This document shows, in pieces, positions 46,346-55,630 of a DNA stretch of 64,000 bases. The position numbers and the translations under genes were made by a program. The DNA is from Caulobacter rhizosphaerae. GTDB lineage: Bacteria; Pseudomonadota; Alphaproteobacteria; Caulobacterales; Caulobacteraceae. The stretch spans positions 620,001 through 684,000 of the forward strand of contig NZ_CP048815.1 of NCBI RefSeq assembly GCF_010977555.1, written 5' to 3'. Numbering within the stretch: position 1 is the first letter of the stretch; each line of letters begins with the position of its first letter. The notes under the pieces are model-generated. The model was not told where the DNA came from and ran no database searches. It was given only the letters and a program-made list of their open reading frames with translations.

Positions 46346-47449
46346 ATGTTTCTTGGACGCTTTTGTTTCAACTTTGTGACGGTGGCGGGAATATCTATCC
46401 TGCTGGCGGGCTGCGCGGCGTTCGATCCGGAGGCTCGGTCGGACTCCGGCAAGATCCTGGTCGGCGTCGGAACCCCGGTCCCGGCGGCGGGCGAGACCCA
46501 ATCCGTGGCCACGCAACGTGCGGATGCGGCCGACGACCCCGAGATCTGGGTCGACCCCAAGGATCCCTCGCGCGTCGTGATCTTCGGCACCGACAAGCAG
46601 GCGGGTCTCTACACCTACGACCTGAGCGGCGCGGTCACCGGCTTCATCCCGGACGGCAGGCTGAACAATGTCGACCTGCGTGGCGGATTGGCCACGGCCA
46701 ATGGCGAGCGCGTGCTGGTCGCCGCCAGCGATCGCGGCCGAATCGGCGCGGCGCTCTACCTGATGGATCCGGCCACCCTGAAGGTCGAGCCCTGGGGCCT
46801 GGCGCCGCTGGATCTGGCCGAGCCCTACGGCCTGTGCATGGGCCGGCGCGGCGACGGCTTCATCGTCATCGTCAACGGCACGGACGGCCAGGTGCGGCAG
46901 CTGCGCATCGCCGTCGGGGCCGACGGCAAGCCGGCGGCGACCGAGGAGCAGCGCTTCGCGGTCGGCAGCCAGACCGAAGGCTGCGTCGTCGATGACGCCA
47001 AGGGCGTGCTCTATATCGGCGAGGAGGCCAAGGGGATCTGGCGCTACGACCTGGACCCCGCCAAGGGCGCCGCGCGCGTCCTGGTGGCCGGCGCGCCCTC
47101 GATCATGCTGAAGCCCGACGTCGAGGGCCTGACCTTGCTGCGCGAGGGCGAAAAGACCTGGCTGATCGCCTCCAGCCAAGGCGACAGCGCCTTCGCGGTC
47201 TGGCGAGTCGACGGCGCCCAGCCGGCCTATGCCGGGCGCTTCTCGGTGGTGGCCGCCAAGGGCGTCGACGGCGTGACCGGCACCGACGGCGTCGCGGCGC
47301 TGGGCGGGGCGGTCGGACCCTATGCCGAGGGACTGGTCGTCATGCAGGACGATGTCGATGTCGACGGCGAGGCCCCGTCCACCGCGCGCGTGCGGCAGAA
47401 CTTCAAGCTGGCGGACTGGCGGGCGGTGAAGGCGGCGCTGGGGCTCTGA
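46346..47449 (+). CDS. Beta-propeller phytase, lipoprotein
   Basis: The 367-residue protein starts with a lipoprotein signal ending in LLAGC, so it is likely anchored in the envelope. The mature part matches beta-propeller (3-)phytases: DDPEIWVDPKDPSRVVIFGT, then DLRGG, LMDPATLKVEPWG and YIGEEAKGIWRYDLDP. These calcium-dependent enzymes release phosphate from phytate. The ATG at 46346 is preferred; a TTG at 46334 also opens the frame. It diverges from the TonB receptor, and together they look like a unit for using phytate. Confidence 0.87.
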   Translation: MFLGRFCFNFVTVAGISILLAGCAAFDPEARSDSGKILVGVGTPVPAAGETQSVATQRADAADDPEIWVDPKDPSRVVIFGTDKQAGLYTYDLSGAVTGFIPDGRLNNVDLRGGLATANGERVLVAASDRGRIGAALYLMDPATLKVEPWGLAPLDLAEPYGLCMGRRGDGFIVIVNGTDGQVRQLRIAVGADGKPAATEEQRFAVGSQTEGCVVDDAKGVLYIGEEAKGIWRYDLDPAKGAARVLVAGAPSIMLKPDVEGLTLLREGEKTWLIASSQGDSAFAVWRVDGAQPAYAGRFSVVAAKGVDGVTGTDGVAALGGAVGPYAEGLVVMQDDVDVDGEAPSTARVRQNFKLADWRAVKAALGL

Positions 47450-47462
47450 GCCTCAGCGTCCC

Positions 47463-47568
47463 TAGAGCATCGCGCGGAAAAGTGGGTTCCGGTTTTCCGC
47501 AAAAGCGATGCGAAAACAAAAACCTAGAGCAAGCCGAGCGATTCCTATATTGCGCGGCTTGCTCTAGC
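47463..47568. repeat. Tandem hairpin repeat (CGCGCGGAAAAGTGGG type)
   Basis: Two hairpins lie side by side. The first has CATCGC and GCGATG around GCGGAAAA...TTTTCCGC; the second has TAGAGCAAGCCG and CGGCTTGCTCTA. The first is of a kind common between genes in alphaproteobacteria. It fills the gap between the convergent phytase and hydrolase genes. Confidence 0.7.
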
Positions 47569-48265
47569 GCGCCAGCCAGCGGCGCAGGGCGGCGTTGACC
47601 GCCTCGGGCGCTTCCATCGGCGTCATGTGGCCGGCGTTGGGAATGATCACCATGTGCGAGCAGCCGATGGCGTGGGCCATTTCGTGCTGGCCGGCCAGCG
47701 GGGTGATCGCGTCGTGCTCGCCGCAGATGATGACGATCGGACAGCGCAGGGCCCGCAAGGCGGCCGCGCCGTCCTCGCGCGCCAGGCCGTTCTGGCGCAG
47801 GAACACCTCGCGGCCCAGGCGCTGGGTCATGGCCTGGATGCGGCCGGTCAGGTCCTTGTCGTCCAGCCGAGAGGCGTCGACATAGCTGGCCATCAGCCGA
47901 TCGGCGACGCCGAGGAAGGCGCCCTCGTGGCTGGCCGCGGCGTTGACCGCGCGGCGCTGCGCGGCCCGTTCGGGGGTGTCGGCGCGGATGGCGGTGTCGA
48001 TCAGGGCCAGGCGTTCGATCCGCTCGGGCGCGATCCGGGCGATCTCCTGGGCCACGTAGCCGCCCATCGAGAAGCCGGCCAGGGCGAAGGTCGGCGCGGC
48101 CTCGGCCAGCACCTGCTCGGCCAGGTCGCGCAGGCTTTCGCCATGCGTCAGGTCGGCGACCTGGCAGCGGGCGACGTCGGCCAGGCCCGTGACCTGGTCG
48201 CGCCAGAGCTCGGCGTCGTTCAGCAGGCCGGGCAGGAGGATCAGTTGGGGAAGGGGATCGGTCAT
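47564..48265 (-). CDS. Alpha/beta-fold hydrolase
   Basis: The 233-residue protein has the canonical triad: Ser in the elbow GFSMGGYVAQE near 84, Asp in CGEHDAITP near 184, and His in NAGHMTPMEAPEAVN near 215. It starts LILLPGLLNDAELWRDQV after a short N-terminus. Family members include esterases and C-C bond hydrolases; the substrate is not predictable. Its last bases abut the hairpin repeat, and a palindromic element lies immediately upstream of the start. Confidence 0.88.
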   Translation of the reverse strand: MTDPLPQLILLPGLLNDAELWRDQVTGLADVARCQVADLTHGESLRDLAEQVLAEAAPTFALAGFSMGGYVAQEIARIAPERIERLALIDTAIRADTPERAAQRRAVNAAASHEGAFLGVADRLMASYVDASRLDDKDLTGRIQAMTQRLGREVFLRQNGLAREDGAAALRALRCPIVIICGEHDAITPLAGQHEMAHAIGCSHMVIIPNAGHMTPMEAPEAVNAALRRWLAR

Positions 48266-48280
48266 GGCGATCCTATACGA

Positions 48281-48392
48281 CGATCCTCCCCCTTTGGGGG
48301 AGGTGGCCCAAAGGGCCGGAGGGGGCGGCGCGGCCGACGCCGCAAAGCCCCCTCAGTCGGCTTCGCCGACAGCTCCCCCAGAGGGGGAGCAT
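48281..48392. repeat. CCTCCCCC/GGGGGAGG inverted repeat element
   Basis: CCTCCCCCTTTGGGGGAGG is followed by GGCCCAAAGGGCC, a middle part, then TCGGCTTCGCCGA and CTCCCCCAGAGGGGGAG. It lies between the hydrolase start and the rpoH stop and is the same family as the copies at 18205 and 32438. Confidence 0.75.
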
Positions 48393-48415
48393 CTAGCCTT
48401 CAGGTCCAGGCCTTC

Positions 48416-49303
48416 TCAGGCTTCGACCATGTTCTTGGCGATGGCGGCTTCGCGCATCGACTTCTGCAGCTTCTCGAACGCCCGGACCTCGATCTGGCGG
48501 ACGCGTTCGCGGCTGACGCCGTATTGCGCGGCCAGGTCTTCCAGGGTGGTCGGGTCGTCCTTCAGGCGCCGCTCGGTGAGGATGTGGCGCTCACGGTCGG
48601 TGAGTTCAACCATAGCCTCCTCGAGCAGGCTCATCCGCAGCGACTTTTCCTGGTTCTCGGCGACCACGGTCTCCTGCGAAACCTGGTCGTCGTCGGCCAG
48701 CCAGTCCTGCCACTCGCTTTCGCCGTCGGCGCGCAGCGGCGCGTTCAGCGAGGCGTCCGGACCGCCCAGGCGGCGGTTCATCGAGATGACCTCGCTGTCC
48801 AGCACGCCCAGCTTGGTGGCGATGGCGCTGACCTGCTCGGGACGCAGATCGCCGTCCTGGAACGCCTCGATCTGGCTCTTGGCCTTGCGCAGGTTGAAGA
48901 ACAGCTTCTTCTGCGCGGCGGTCGTCCCCATCTTCACCAGCGACCACGAGCGCAGGATGTATTCCTGGATCGAGGCGCGGATCCACCACATGGCGTAGGT
49001 GGCCAGGCGGAAGCCCTTGTCGGGCTCGAACTTCTTGACGGCCTGCATCAGGCCGACGTTGCCCTCGGAGATGACTTCGCCGATTGGCAGGCCATAGCCG
49101 CGATAGCCCATGGCGATCTTGGCCACCAGACGCAGGTGGCTGGTGACCATCTTGTGGGCGGCTTCGCTGTCCTGATGCTCTTTCCAGCGCTGGGCGAGCA
49201 TGAACTCCTCGTCCTTGGCCAGCATCGGGAACTTGCGGATTTCGGTGAGATAACGCGACAGGCCGCCGTCCGGCGACATCACCGATAGAGAATTCACGGC
49301 CAT
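48416..49303 (-). CDS. rpoH: RNA polymerase heat-shock sigma factor RpoH (sigma-32)
   Basis: The 295-residue sigma factor directs transcription of heat-shock genes. Region 2 (EGNVGLMQAVKKFEPDKGFR then LATYAMWWIRASIQEYILRS) and region 4 (LEDLAAQYGVSRERVRQIEV) are clear, and the RpoH-box stretch QKKLFFNLRKAKSQIEAF sets it apart from housekeeping sigma-70. Length is normal for alphaproteobacterial RpoH. The ATG follows AAGGGGATAG. Its 290-base upstream gap should hold several promoters. Confidence 0.95.
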   Translation of the reverse strand: MAVNSLSVMSPDGGLSRYLTEIRKFPMLAKDEEFMLAQRWKEHQDSEAAHKMVTSHLRLVAKIAMGYRGYGLPIGEVISEGNVGLMQAVKKFEPDKGFRLATYAMWWIRASIQEYILRSWSLVKMGTTAAQKKLFFNLRKAKSQIEAFQDGDLRPEQVSAIATKLGVLDSEVISMNRRLGGPDASLNAPLRADGESEWQDWLADDDQVSQETVVAENQEKSLRMSLLEEAMVELTDRERHILTERRLKDDPTTLEDLAAQYGVSRERVRQIEVRAFEKLQKSMREAAIAKNMVEA

Positions 49304-49593
49304 AAAAACTATCCCCTTGGTGCGGATCCGCCCGTCAATCGCGCGCCTTCATCCCCACCGGAATGGGTCAGATAGGAATGCGTTGCGGCTAAGGTAAGGT
49401 CGATAACGTATTTGTAATGTCCGACGCCCGGAGTCGGGTATTGGCGCTTCGGAAGTGAGAATGAACGTTCATTCTCAAAAGTTCAAGCCAAAAATGTCAG
49501 GCGGACGCGACGTCACCTCCAGAACGAGGACGGGCTTGTCCCAGGGGCGCGGCGCGCCTCTAATGGTCGTGCTTGACCCCTGGGAGACCTGCC
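49304..49593. promoter_or_regulatory. Divergent region upstream of rpoH and holin-like gene
   Basis: These 290 bases hold the rpoH promoters on one strand and the promoter of the holin-like gene on the other. Part of the region is less GC-rich (for instance TAACGTATTTGTAATG near 49405). The only strong motif is the palindrome at 49456-49477, listed separately. No sigma-32 promoter could be placed with confidence. Confidence 0.5.
49456..49477. promoter_or_regulatory. Perfect 22-base palindrome, TetR-type operator candidate
   Basis: The half-site TGAGAATGAAC is followed directly by its exact reverse complement. Its core GAATGAACGTTCATTC is typical of operators bound by TetR/AcrR-family dimers. 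It lies about 120 bases upstream of the holin-like gene and about 150 bases upstream of rpoH, with no TetR gene adjacent. Confidence 0.65.
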
Positions 49594-49953
49594 GTGATCC
49601 GCTTCATCGTCCGCGCGCTGATCGCCGCCCTCGGCCTGTGGCTGGCGTCCAGGATCGTCCCCGGAATCCGGGCGCCCGGCGGCTGGACCAGCCTGCTGGT
49701 CGCCGCGGTGCTGCTGGGCGTGGTCAACGCCGTCGTCCGGCCGGTGGTCGTGATGCTCACCCTGCCGGCCACGGTGGTGACCCTGGGCCTGTTCCTGCTG
49801 GTCGTGAACGCCGCGATGCTGGGCCTGGTCGGCTGGCTGCTGCGGGGCTTCGCCGTCGACGGCCTGTGGGCCGGGATCTTCGGCTCGGTGGTGGTCGGCG
49901 TGGTCAGCTGGCTGGGCCACCTGGTGGTCGGTGACGGTCGCGAGCGCAGCTGA
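49594..49953 (+). CDS. Phage-holin-4-like small membrane protein (DUF360 type)
   Basis: The 119-residue protein has four membrane helices and the motif WTSLLVAAVLLGVVNAVVRP, followed by VVMLTLPATVVTLGLFLLVV, diagnostic of the YvlD/phage_holin_4_2 family. Despite the family name, members are chromosomal inner-membrane proteins of unknown role, some tied to envelope stress. The GTG at 49594 is chosen because GGGAG lies 7 bases upstream; a TTG at 49573 is the longer option. A palindrome upstream suggests repressor control. Confidence 0.85.
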   Translation: MIRFIVRALIAALGLWLASRIVPGIRAPGGWTSLLVAAVLLGVVNAVVRPVVVMLTLPATVVTLGLFLLVVNAAMLGLVGWLLRGFAVDGLWAGIFGSVVVGVVSWLGHLVVGDGRERS

Positions 49954-49962
49954 GCCTCGCCT

Positions 49963-49991
49963 GTCATCCTCGGAACAAGTCCGAGGATGAC
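49963..49991. repeat. Short GTCATCC hairpin
   Basis: GTCATCCTCGGA and TCCGAGGATGAC form a 12-base-pair stem over a 5-base loop, between the convergent holin-like and TPR genes. It may end both transcripts. Confidence 0.65.
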
Positions 49992-50003
49992 GACCGTTAA
50001 GGA

Positions 50004-50741
50004 TCACCCCATCGCCGCCGCCGCCAGGTCGCGCCAGCCGCGGGCTTCCTTGCGGAAGTGCGAATGGGTCTTGGCCAGCCGCTTGTCGATCTCGGCCAGG
50101 GCGTCGCGCGCCTCGTCCTTGCGGCCCGTCTGGGCCAGGAACACCGCGTAGCGGGCCATGCCCTCGAAGCCCGGCAGATGCGCCGCCGCCCAGCGCAGGG
50201 CGGTGTCGGCCTCGGCGTGGCGGCCCAGGGCGTGATAGGCGCGGCCCATGGCCAGGGCCACGTTCGGCGTGCGCGCGGCCGGCGACTGGGCGCTCAAGCC
50301 CTCCAGCAGCGGCAACGCCTCGGCGGCGCGATCCAGCTCGATCAGGGCGTTGGCCCGTCCCAGCAGCAGCTGCGGATCGTCGGCGTACATGCCCTGCAGG
50401 GCTTCGGCGTACAGGCGCTCGGCCTCGGCGTGCCTGCCCAGGCCCGCCGCGGCCGAGGCCAGGCGGGCGCGGTTGGCCACGGTCGGCGCGTCGTCGACGG
50501 CCTGGGTCGCCGCGCGGTATTCGCGCTGCGGATCAAGGATGTCGCGCGCCGCCTGGCCGACCTGGCGCGCCTTGGCCCCGCCGAAGAACTCCGGCGCCAC
50601 GACCGCCAGCAGATAGACCAGCCCGCCGACATAGGGGAACGCCAGGATGATCCACAGCCAGTACATCTGCTGATGCGTACGCACGACGTGGACGCACAGG
50701 ATGATCGAGAAGATCAGGGACGGACCGATCAGGGGCAGCAT
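50004..50741 (-). CDS. Membrane-anchored TPR-like protein
   Basis: The 245-residue protein has an N-terminal double membrane hairpin (about 1-55: MLPLIGPSLIFSIILCVHVV then YWLWIILAFPYVGGLVYLLA), similar to the PLDc_N membrane domain. After it comes a soluble part with at least three or four tetratricopeptide-like helix pairs (AGLGRHAEAERLYAEALQG, YHALGRHAEADTALRWAA, AQTGRKDEARDALAEIDKR). It may scaffold a membrane complex. The ATG at 50741 has GGAG in front, so it is chosen over a TTG at 50753. Partner unknown. Confidence 0.78.
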   Translation of the reverse strand: MLPLIGPSLIFSIILCVHVVRTHQQMYWLWIILAFPYVGGLVYLLAVVAPEFFGGAKARQVGQAARDILDPQREYRAATQAVDDAPTVANRARLASAAAGLGRHAEAERLYAEALQGMYADDPQLLLGRANALIELDRAAEALPLLEGLSAQSPAARTPNVALAMGRAYHALGRHAEADTALRWAAAHLPGFEGMARYAVFLAQTGRKDEARDALAEIDKRLAKTHSHFRKEARGWRDLAAAAMG

Positions 50742-50816
50742 AGGAGACTCCAAGCGCTACCTTGGGTCTTTGTCCCGGCGGCGCGCGAAGGTCAATCTTT
50801 GGCGCGTTCAGAGCGA

Positions 50817-51443
50817 CTATTCGGCCTGGCGCGCCGCCTTTTTGGGATCGGCCTTGGGCGCGGGGGCCAGGCGCAGCACCTCGGCCTGGTAGCGCTCGTC
50901 GTCGCCGGCCGCCGCGAAGGGCAGGGCGTCGGCCAGGGCGTCCAGCATCGGGTCCAGCCACTGGTGCTCGACCTTGTGGAAGTCGCCCAGCACATAGTGC
51001 ATGACCGCGTCCTTGTGGCCCGGATGGCCCACGCCGATCCGGCCGCGGCGGAAGGCGTCGCCGATCTGGCTGGTGATCGAGCGCACGCCGTTGTTGCCCG
51101 CCGCCCCGCCGCCGGCCTTCATCCGGAAACGGCCGGGCGCCATGTCGATCTCGTCGTGGAAGACGATCACGTCGCTGGGCGCCAGCTTGAAGAACTTCAT
51201 CGCCTCGCCCACGGCCCGGCCGCTCTCGTTGTAGAAGGTCTTCGGCTTGAGCAGCAGCAGCTTGACGGGGCCGTTCGGCGTCGAGACCTGGCCCTCGCAG
51301 GCCAGCCCCTGGAAGCGCGAGCGCCACGGCGCCGTGCCCCATTTGCGGGCCAGGGCGTCCACCGCCATGAACCCGACATTGTGCCGGTTCTTCTCGTATT
51401 TCGGCTCGGGATTGCCGAGGCCGGCGAGGATCAGCATGGACAT
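50817..51443 (-). CDS. pth: Peptidyl-tRNA hydrolase
   Basis: Pth releases tRNA from dropped-off peptidyl-tRNA. The 208-residue protein has the family motifs LAGLGNPEPKYEKNRHNVGF with the catalytic histidine, VFHDEIDM with the catalytic aspartate, GAAGNNGVRSI and RIGVGHPG. The Lys/Ala-rich C-terminus (about 188-208) is a short extension. It lies downstream of rplY, the usual partner in this lineage, with a repeat pair and rplY terminator between them. Confidence 0.95.
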   Translation of the reverse strand: MSMLILAGLGNPEPKYEKNRHNVGFMAVDALARKWGTAPWRSRFQGLACEGQVSTPNGPVKLLLLKPKTFYNESGRAVGEAMKFFKLAPSDVIVFHDEIDMAPGRFRMKAGGGAAGNNGVRSITSQIGDAFRRGRIGVGHPGHKDAVMHYVLGDFHKVEHQWLDPMLDALADALPFAAAGDDERYQAEVLRLAPAPKADPKKAARQAE

Positions 51444-51481
51444 CGGCTTGCTTCCACTTTGACGGCCAGCGTGTAGGGGCG

Positions 51482-51564
51482 TCCTCGTCCTTCGACAAGC
51501 TCAGGATGAGGACGACGGAAAGCCCGCATTCGAAACCTCATCCTGAGCTTGTCGAAGGACGAGG
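51482..51564. repeat. Inverted repeat pair, CCTTCGACAAGCTCAGGAT family (copy 4)
   Basis: Arms at 51482-51511 and 51536-51564 are reverse complements around a 24-base loop, between pth and rplY. Confidence 0.88.
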
Positions 51565-51591
51565 TTTCGTGGCACTGCCCACGCCGGAACG

Positions 51592-51624
51592 AAAAACGGG
51601 CGGGCCGCGAAGCCCGCCCGTTCT
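51592..51624 (-). terminator. Terminator of rplY
   Basis: On the minus strand, AACGGGCGGGCTTCG pairs with CGCGGCCCGCCCGTT, followed by TTTTC. It begins about 33 bases after the rplY stop codon and separates it from pth. Confidence 0.85.
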
Positions 51625-51657
51625 GAATATCGGATCGGAGACCCGACCCAAAAGCCC

Positions 51658-52260
51658 TTAGGCTTCGGCGGTCGTCGTGTCGCCTTCGTTCGATTGCGAA
51701 GCGGCCGAGGCCTTCAGGTTGGCGATCACGAAGTCGCGGTCCTGGGCCGGGCGCACGCCTTCCGGCAGCTTCACTTCCGAGATGCGGATGGTGTCGCCGA
51801 TGTCGTGCGAGGCCAGGTCGATGACCAGCTCTTCGGGAATCTTGTCGGCCGGGCAGGCCAGCTCGACCACGTGGCGGATGACTTCCAGCGTGCCGCCCTT
51901 CTTCAGGCCGACCGAGATGTCGTGGTTCTTGAAGTGCACCGGCACTTCGATCTTGATCAGCTGGTGCTCGCCGACGCGGTACAGGTCGAAGTGCATCGGC
52001 TCGTCGGTGACGGGGTGGAACTGCACGGCCTTGGCGATGACCGACTGCTTCTCGTCGCCGTGTTGCAGGGTCACCAGGTGGCCCAGCAGCTTGCCGGTGT
52101 AGAGCGCCTTGCGGAATTCGTTGCCCTTCACGGCGATGTTCACCGGGGCCTTGTTGCCGCCGTACAGCACGCCGGGGACCTTGCCCTGGCGGCGGGTTTC
52201 GCGCGAGCCGCCGGTGCCGGCGCGGTCGCGGAGTTCGACGTTGAGAATGATCTCGGCCAT
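51658..52260 (-). CDS. rplY: 50S ribosomal protein L25/general stress protein Ctc
   Basis: The 200-residue protein is the long (TL5/CTC) form of L25, which binds 5S rRNA. The N-terminal part (1-95) has ELRDRAGTGGSRETRRQGKV and the C-terminal beta domain has VPVHFKNHDISVGLKKGG. The start was set at the ATG 52258-52260 (MAEIILNVEL), since the further upstream frame would read into non-coding sequence. Length fits the long form. It is normally paired with pth, which follows. Confidence 0.95.
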   Translation of the reverse strand: MAEIILNVELRDRAGTGGSRETRRQGKVPGVLYGGNKAPVNIAVKGNEFRKALYTGKLLGHLVTLQHGDEKQSVIAKAVQFHPVTDEPMHFDLYRVGEHQLIKIEVPVHFKNHDISVGLKKGGTLEVIRHVVELACPADKIPEELVIDLASHDIGDTIRISEVKLPEGVRPAQDRDFVIANLKASAASQSNEGDTTTAEA

Positions 52261-52556
52261 GTCTTGTCTCTCTGGAGAGCCCCATGCTCTCGAAATGCGA
52301 AGCCGCCGCACAAGACTGGATTGCCTCGCCCGGTCGACGTTTTTGGGTCGCGCTCCATACACGCAGCGGCCGTCCGATGCAACGGGCCCCAAGATCGCGC
52401 CTTCTGCCCCTGCGGGCGAAGGCGGCCTCCGAAGGAGGTCGGATGAGGGCTCTCTCAAACGCCCAACGAAAAGGGGCCGCACGGCCCTGGCCGGTGCGAC
52501 CCCTCATCCGTCAGCTTCGCTGACACCTTCTCCCGCAGCGGGAGAAGGAAGCAGCC
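52261..52556. other. Intergenic region with a split inverted repeat
   Basis: These 296 bases lie between rplY and the lipoprotein gene. They include the rplY promoter region and a mirrored element: CTTCTGCCCCTGCGGGCGAAGG... with GGTCGGATGAGG (about 52399-52450) faces CCTCATCCGTCAGCTTCG and CTTCTCCCGCAGCGGGAGAAG (about 52503-52548). No gene is seen. Confidence 0.55.
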
Positions 52557-53657
52557 TTAGCTCTTCTTCTTTGCCGACGCCGACGCCTTCTTCTTGGCGA
52601 CGGGCTTCTTCTTGGTCACCACCGGCTCCGGCTTGGGCGGGGGCGGCGGCTCGTAGGGCAGGGCGGCGCCCGAAGCTTTGAGCACGCACATGCCGGTGTC
52701 GATCATGATGTGCTGGCCCAGGCAGAACACGTCCTCATAGTGCGGCTTGGCCACGGCCAGGCACTGGTAGAGGTTCAGCTTGGCCATGTTGAGGCACATG
52801 GCGCTGGCCGGCTCGGCCATCACGGCTTCGATCAGGGGCAACTTGTCGTCGCCGGCGTAGCCCAGGGCGGCCAGCGCGGCCACGGCCAGGCCGCGGATCA
52901 CCAGCGGCTTGTAGGGCGGCGGGGCCGAACGGGGGCCGGAGACCGTAACGGCGGCGGCGGGATCGGCCGGCGGCGCGGGCACCAGCGGCACGCCGCCCAT
53001 CGAGGCCTGCTGCAGGGCCGCCACGTCGGCGCTGTCGGCCAGGCCGGGGGTCGCCGACATGGTCTTGGCGTAGGCTAGGCGGCCGTCGCGGTCGAGGACC
53101 GGCAGGGTCGACCACTTCGCGCGCTGGACGTCATAGGCCGCCTGCTTCACGGCCTTGCCGGCGGTGTAGAGCTGCAGGCCGCTGGCGCCGAGCGTGTCGA
53201 TGATCCGGCCGGCGGCCGTGTCGCTGCCCTTGAAGCCGACGGCGTAGGCGGGATCGGCGACGAGCTGGTTGATGATCGACTGGCGCTGAGCGGGATCGGT
53301 CGCGAACGCGCGCACCGAGGCCACGTAGGTCGGGTCCTGCAGGGCCAGGACGGCGGCATAGGCGGTGGCGCCCGACAGGAACTGCTTGGGCTCGTAGCCG
53401 ACGCCGACCTTCAGCGACGCCTGGATCTGGTCGGGGTTCTCGAAGGTGGCGCCGATCGCGCCGGCCCGCTGCATGTAGCCGCGGAAGGCGCTGGCCTTCT
53501 CGACGATGCTGGACGACAGGGTGATCGGCGGCGGGGCGGGCGGGGCGGCGACCAGGGGCGGCGGAGGCGGGGGCGGCGTCTCGCAGCTGGCCAGCAAGGT
53601 GGCGGCGACCACGGCGATGGCCGTCAGCGCGGCGCGCGTACGCGTGGTGGAAAGCAT
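52557..53657 (-). CDS. Hypothetical lipoprotein with Pro-rich and Lys-rich ends
   Basis: The 366-residue protein begins MLSTTRTRAALTAIAVVAAT and reaches a lipobox LLASC, so the mature protein starts at a lipidated cysteine, followed by a run of prolines (about 30-45). The middle part (about 50-320) is Ala-rich and helical. Four cysteines (MCLNMAK, YQCLAVAK, VFCLGQHI, GMCVLKA) cluster near the end. The tail is PPPPPKPEPVV then KKKPVAKKKASASAKKK, a strongly basic, possibly peptidoglycan- or nucleic-acid-binding end. No family was recognised. Confidence 0.68.
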   Translation of the reverse strand: MLSTTRTRAALTAIAVVAATLLASCETPPPPPPPLVAAPPAPPPITLSSSIVEKASAFRGYMQRAGAIGATFENPDQIQASLKVGVGYEPKQFLSGATAYAAVLALQDPTYVASVRAFATDPAQRQSIINQLVADPAYAVGFKGSDTAAGRIIDTLGASGLQLYTAGKAVKQAAYDVQRAKWSTLPVLDRDGRLAYAKTMSATPGLADSADVAALQQASMGGVPLVPAPPADPAAAVTVSGPRSAPPPYKPLVIRGLAVAALAALGYAGDDKLPLIEAVMAEPASAMCLNMAKLNLYQCLAVAKPHYEDVFCLGQHIMIDTGMCVLKASGAALPYEPPPPPKPEPVVTKKKPVAKKKASASAKKKS

Positions 53658-53804
53658 CCCGAAAACATCCCCAATGACATAAGGCGCCCGCCTTATCACT
53701 GGCGCGCGGGCGATATTGTGACAGTCAGCCCGTTAACCATGTCTTGACAAGCTCAACCGTCAAGGTTGCGTTTCAGCCCAAAGAGACGGGTTCGCCGAGC
53801 GTCC

Positions 53805-54743
<939 letters not shown>

Positions 54744-54844
54744 GGTTTTGTCTCGGGGAGGGGTGTCGCCGTTGCGGGGGCTTCTAGCAGTCCCGGGCGC
54801 GGGAACAACCCCGAGTCTCGCCAGATTCTGCTTATTCGACATAC

Positions 54845-55630
54845 TCACGCTTCGAGGGCGATCGCCGACAGAAGTCGTCCGTAGTCGGACTCCCCGGCCA
54901 GGAAGGCCCTGCGGTTCGAAAAGAACAGGTCCGGCTCGGTGCGAGTGTCGCGGCCGATCCATTCGCTTTGTCCGACGCCGGCCGTGTCCAGGCGGTCCAG
55001 AACGAAGGCCGGCAGGTCGAACAGGCGCTTGTCGTCGGCTGCGCCGGGCGAAAAGAATCGGCCGGAGCCGGGGCTGTCGGCCTCGAAGCGCTGCAGGAAC
55101 TCCAGCCCCACCTCGTAGGATTGCGGCCCGATGCAGGGGCCGACGGCGGCGACCATGCGCGAGGGCTCGGCGCCCAGGGCCGTCATCTGGTCGACCGCGG
55201 CCTGGACGACGCCGTCCAGGGCGCCGCGCCAGCCGGCGTGGGCGGCGGCGACCACCCTGGCGACCGGATCGGCGATCAGCACCGGCGCGCAGTCGGCGTG
55301 CAGGGCGCCGCAGACCACGCCCGGCGTCCGCGTCACCACCGCGTCGCCCTGCGGCCGCACGTCGCCCCACGAGCCGTCGGCGACGATGGCGATGGTCGAG
55401 TGGATCTGGAAGCAGGTGTTGAGGTCTTCGGGCGCGGCCCCGAACCAGGCCGCGGCTCGGGCGCGGTTCTCGGCGACGTCGGCCGGATCGTCCTGGCTGC
55501 CGCGCCCGACGTTGAGGCTGGCGTAGACCCCGGTCGAGACCCCGCCCTGGCGGGTGAAGAACGCATGCCTGACCCCGGCGACGGCGGCCAGCAGGGGCGA
55601 CTGGACGGTGGGCAGGTCGGTCATGGTCAA
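54845..55630 (-). CDS. pgeF: Peptidoglycan editing factor PgeF (laccase domain)
   Basis: The 261-residue protein belongs to the YfiH/PgeF family, which removes wrongly built muropeptides (L-Ser in place of L-Ala) and has a multicopper-like domain. Signature parts are [19 protein letters not shown], the cysteine-histidine site [13 protein letters not shown] near 133, and [14 protein letters not shown] near 153. Its start overlaps the stop of midA by 4 bases, so the three genes lgt-midA-pgeF are one transcript. Confidence 0.93.
   Translation of the reverse strand: MTMTDLPTVQSPLLAAVAGVRHAFFTRQGGVSTGVYASLNVGRGSQDDPADVAENRARAAAWFGAAPEDLNTCFQIHSTIAIVADGSWGDVRPQGDAVVTRTPGVVCGALHADCAPVLIADPVARVVAAAHAGWRGALDGVVQAAVDQMTALGAEPSRMVAAVGPCIGPQSYEVGLEFLQRFEADSPGSGRFFSPGAADDKRLFDLPAFVLDRLDTAGVGQSEWIGRDTRTEPDLFFSNRRAFLAGESDYGRLLSAIALEA

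Noticed and set aside
49594..49953. Holin-like gene as a sign of a prophage
   Set aside because: The family is chromosomal despite its name, and no lysin, integrase or structural phage gene lies nearby.
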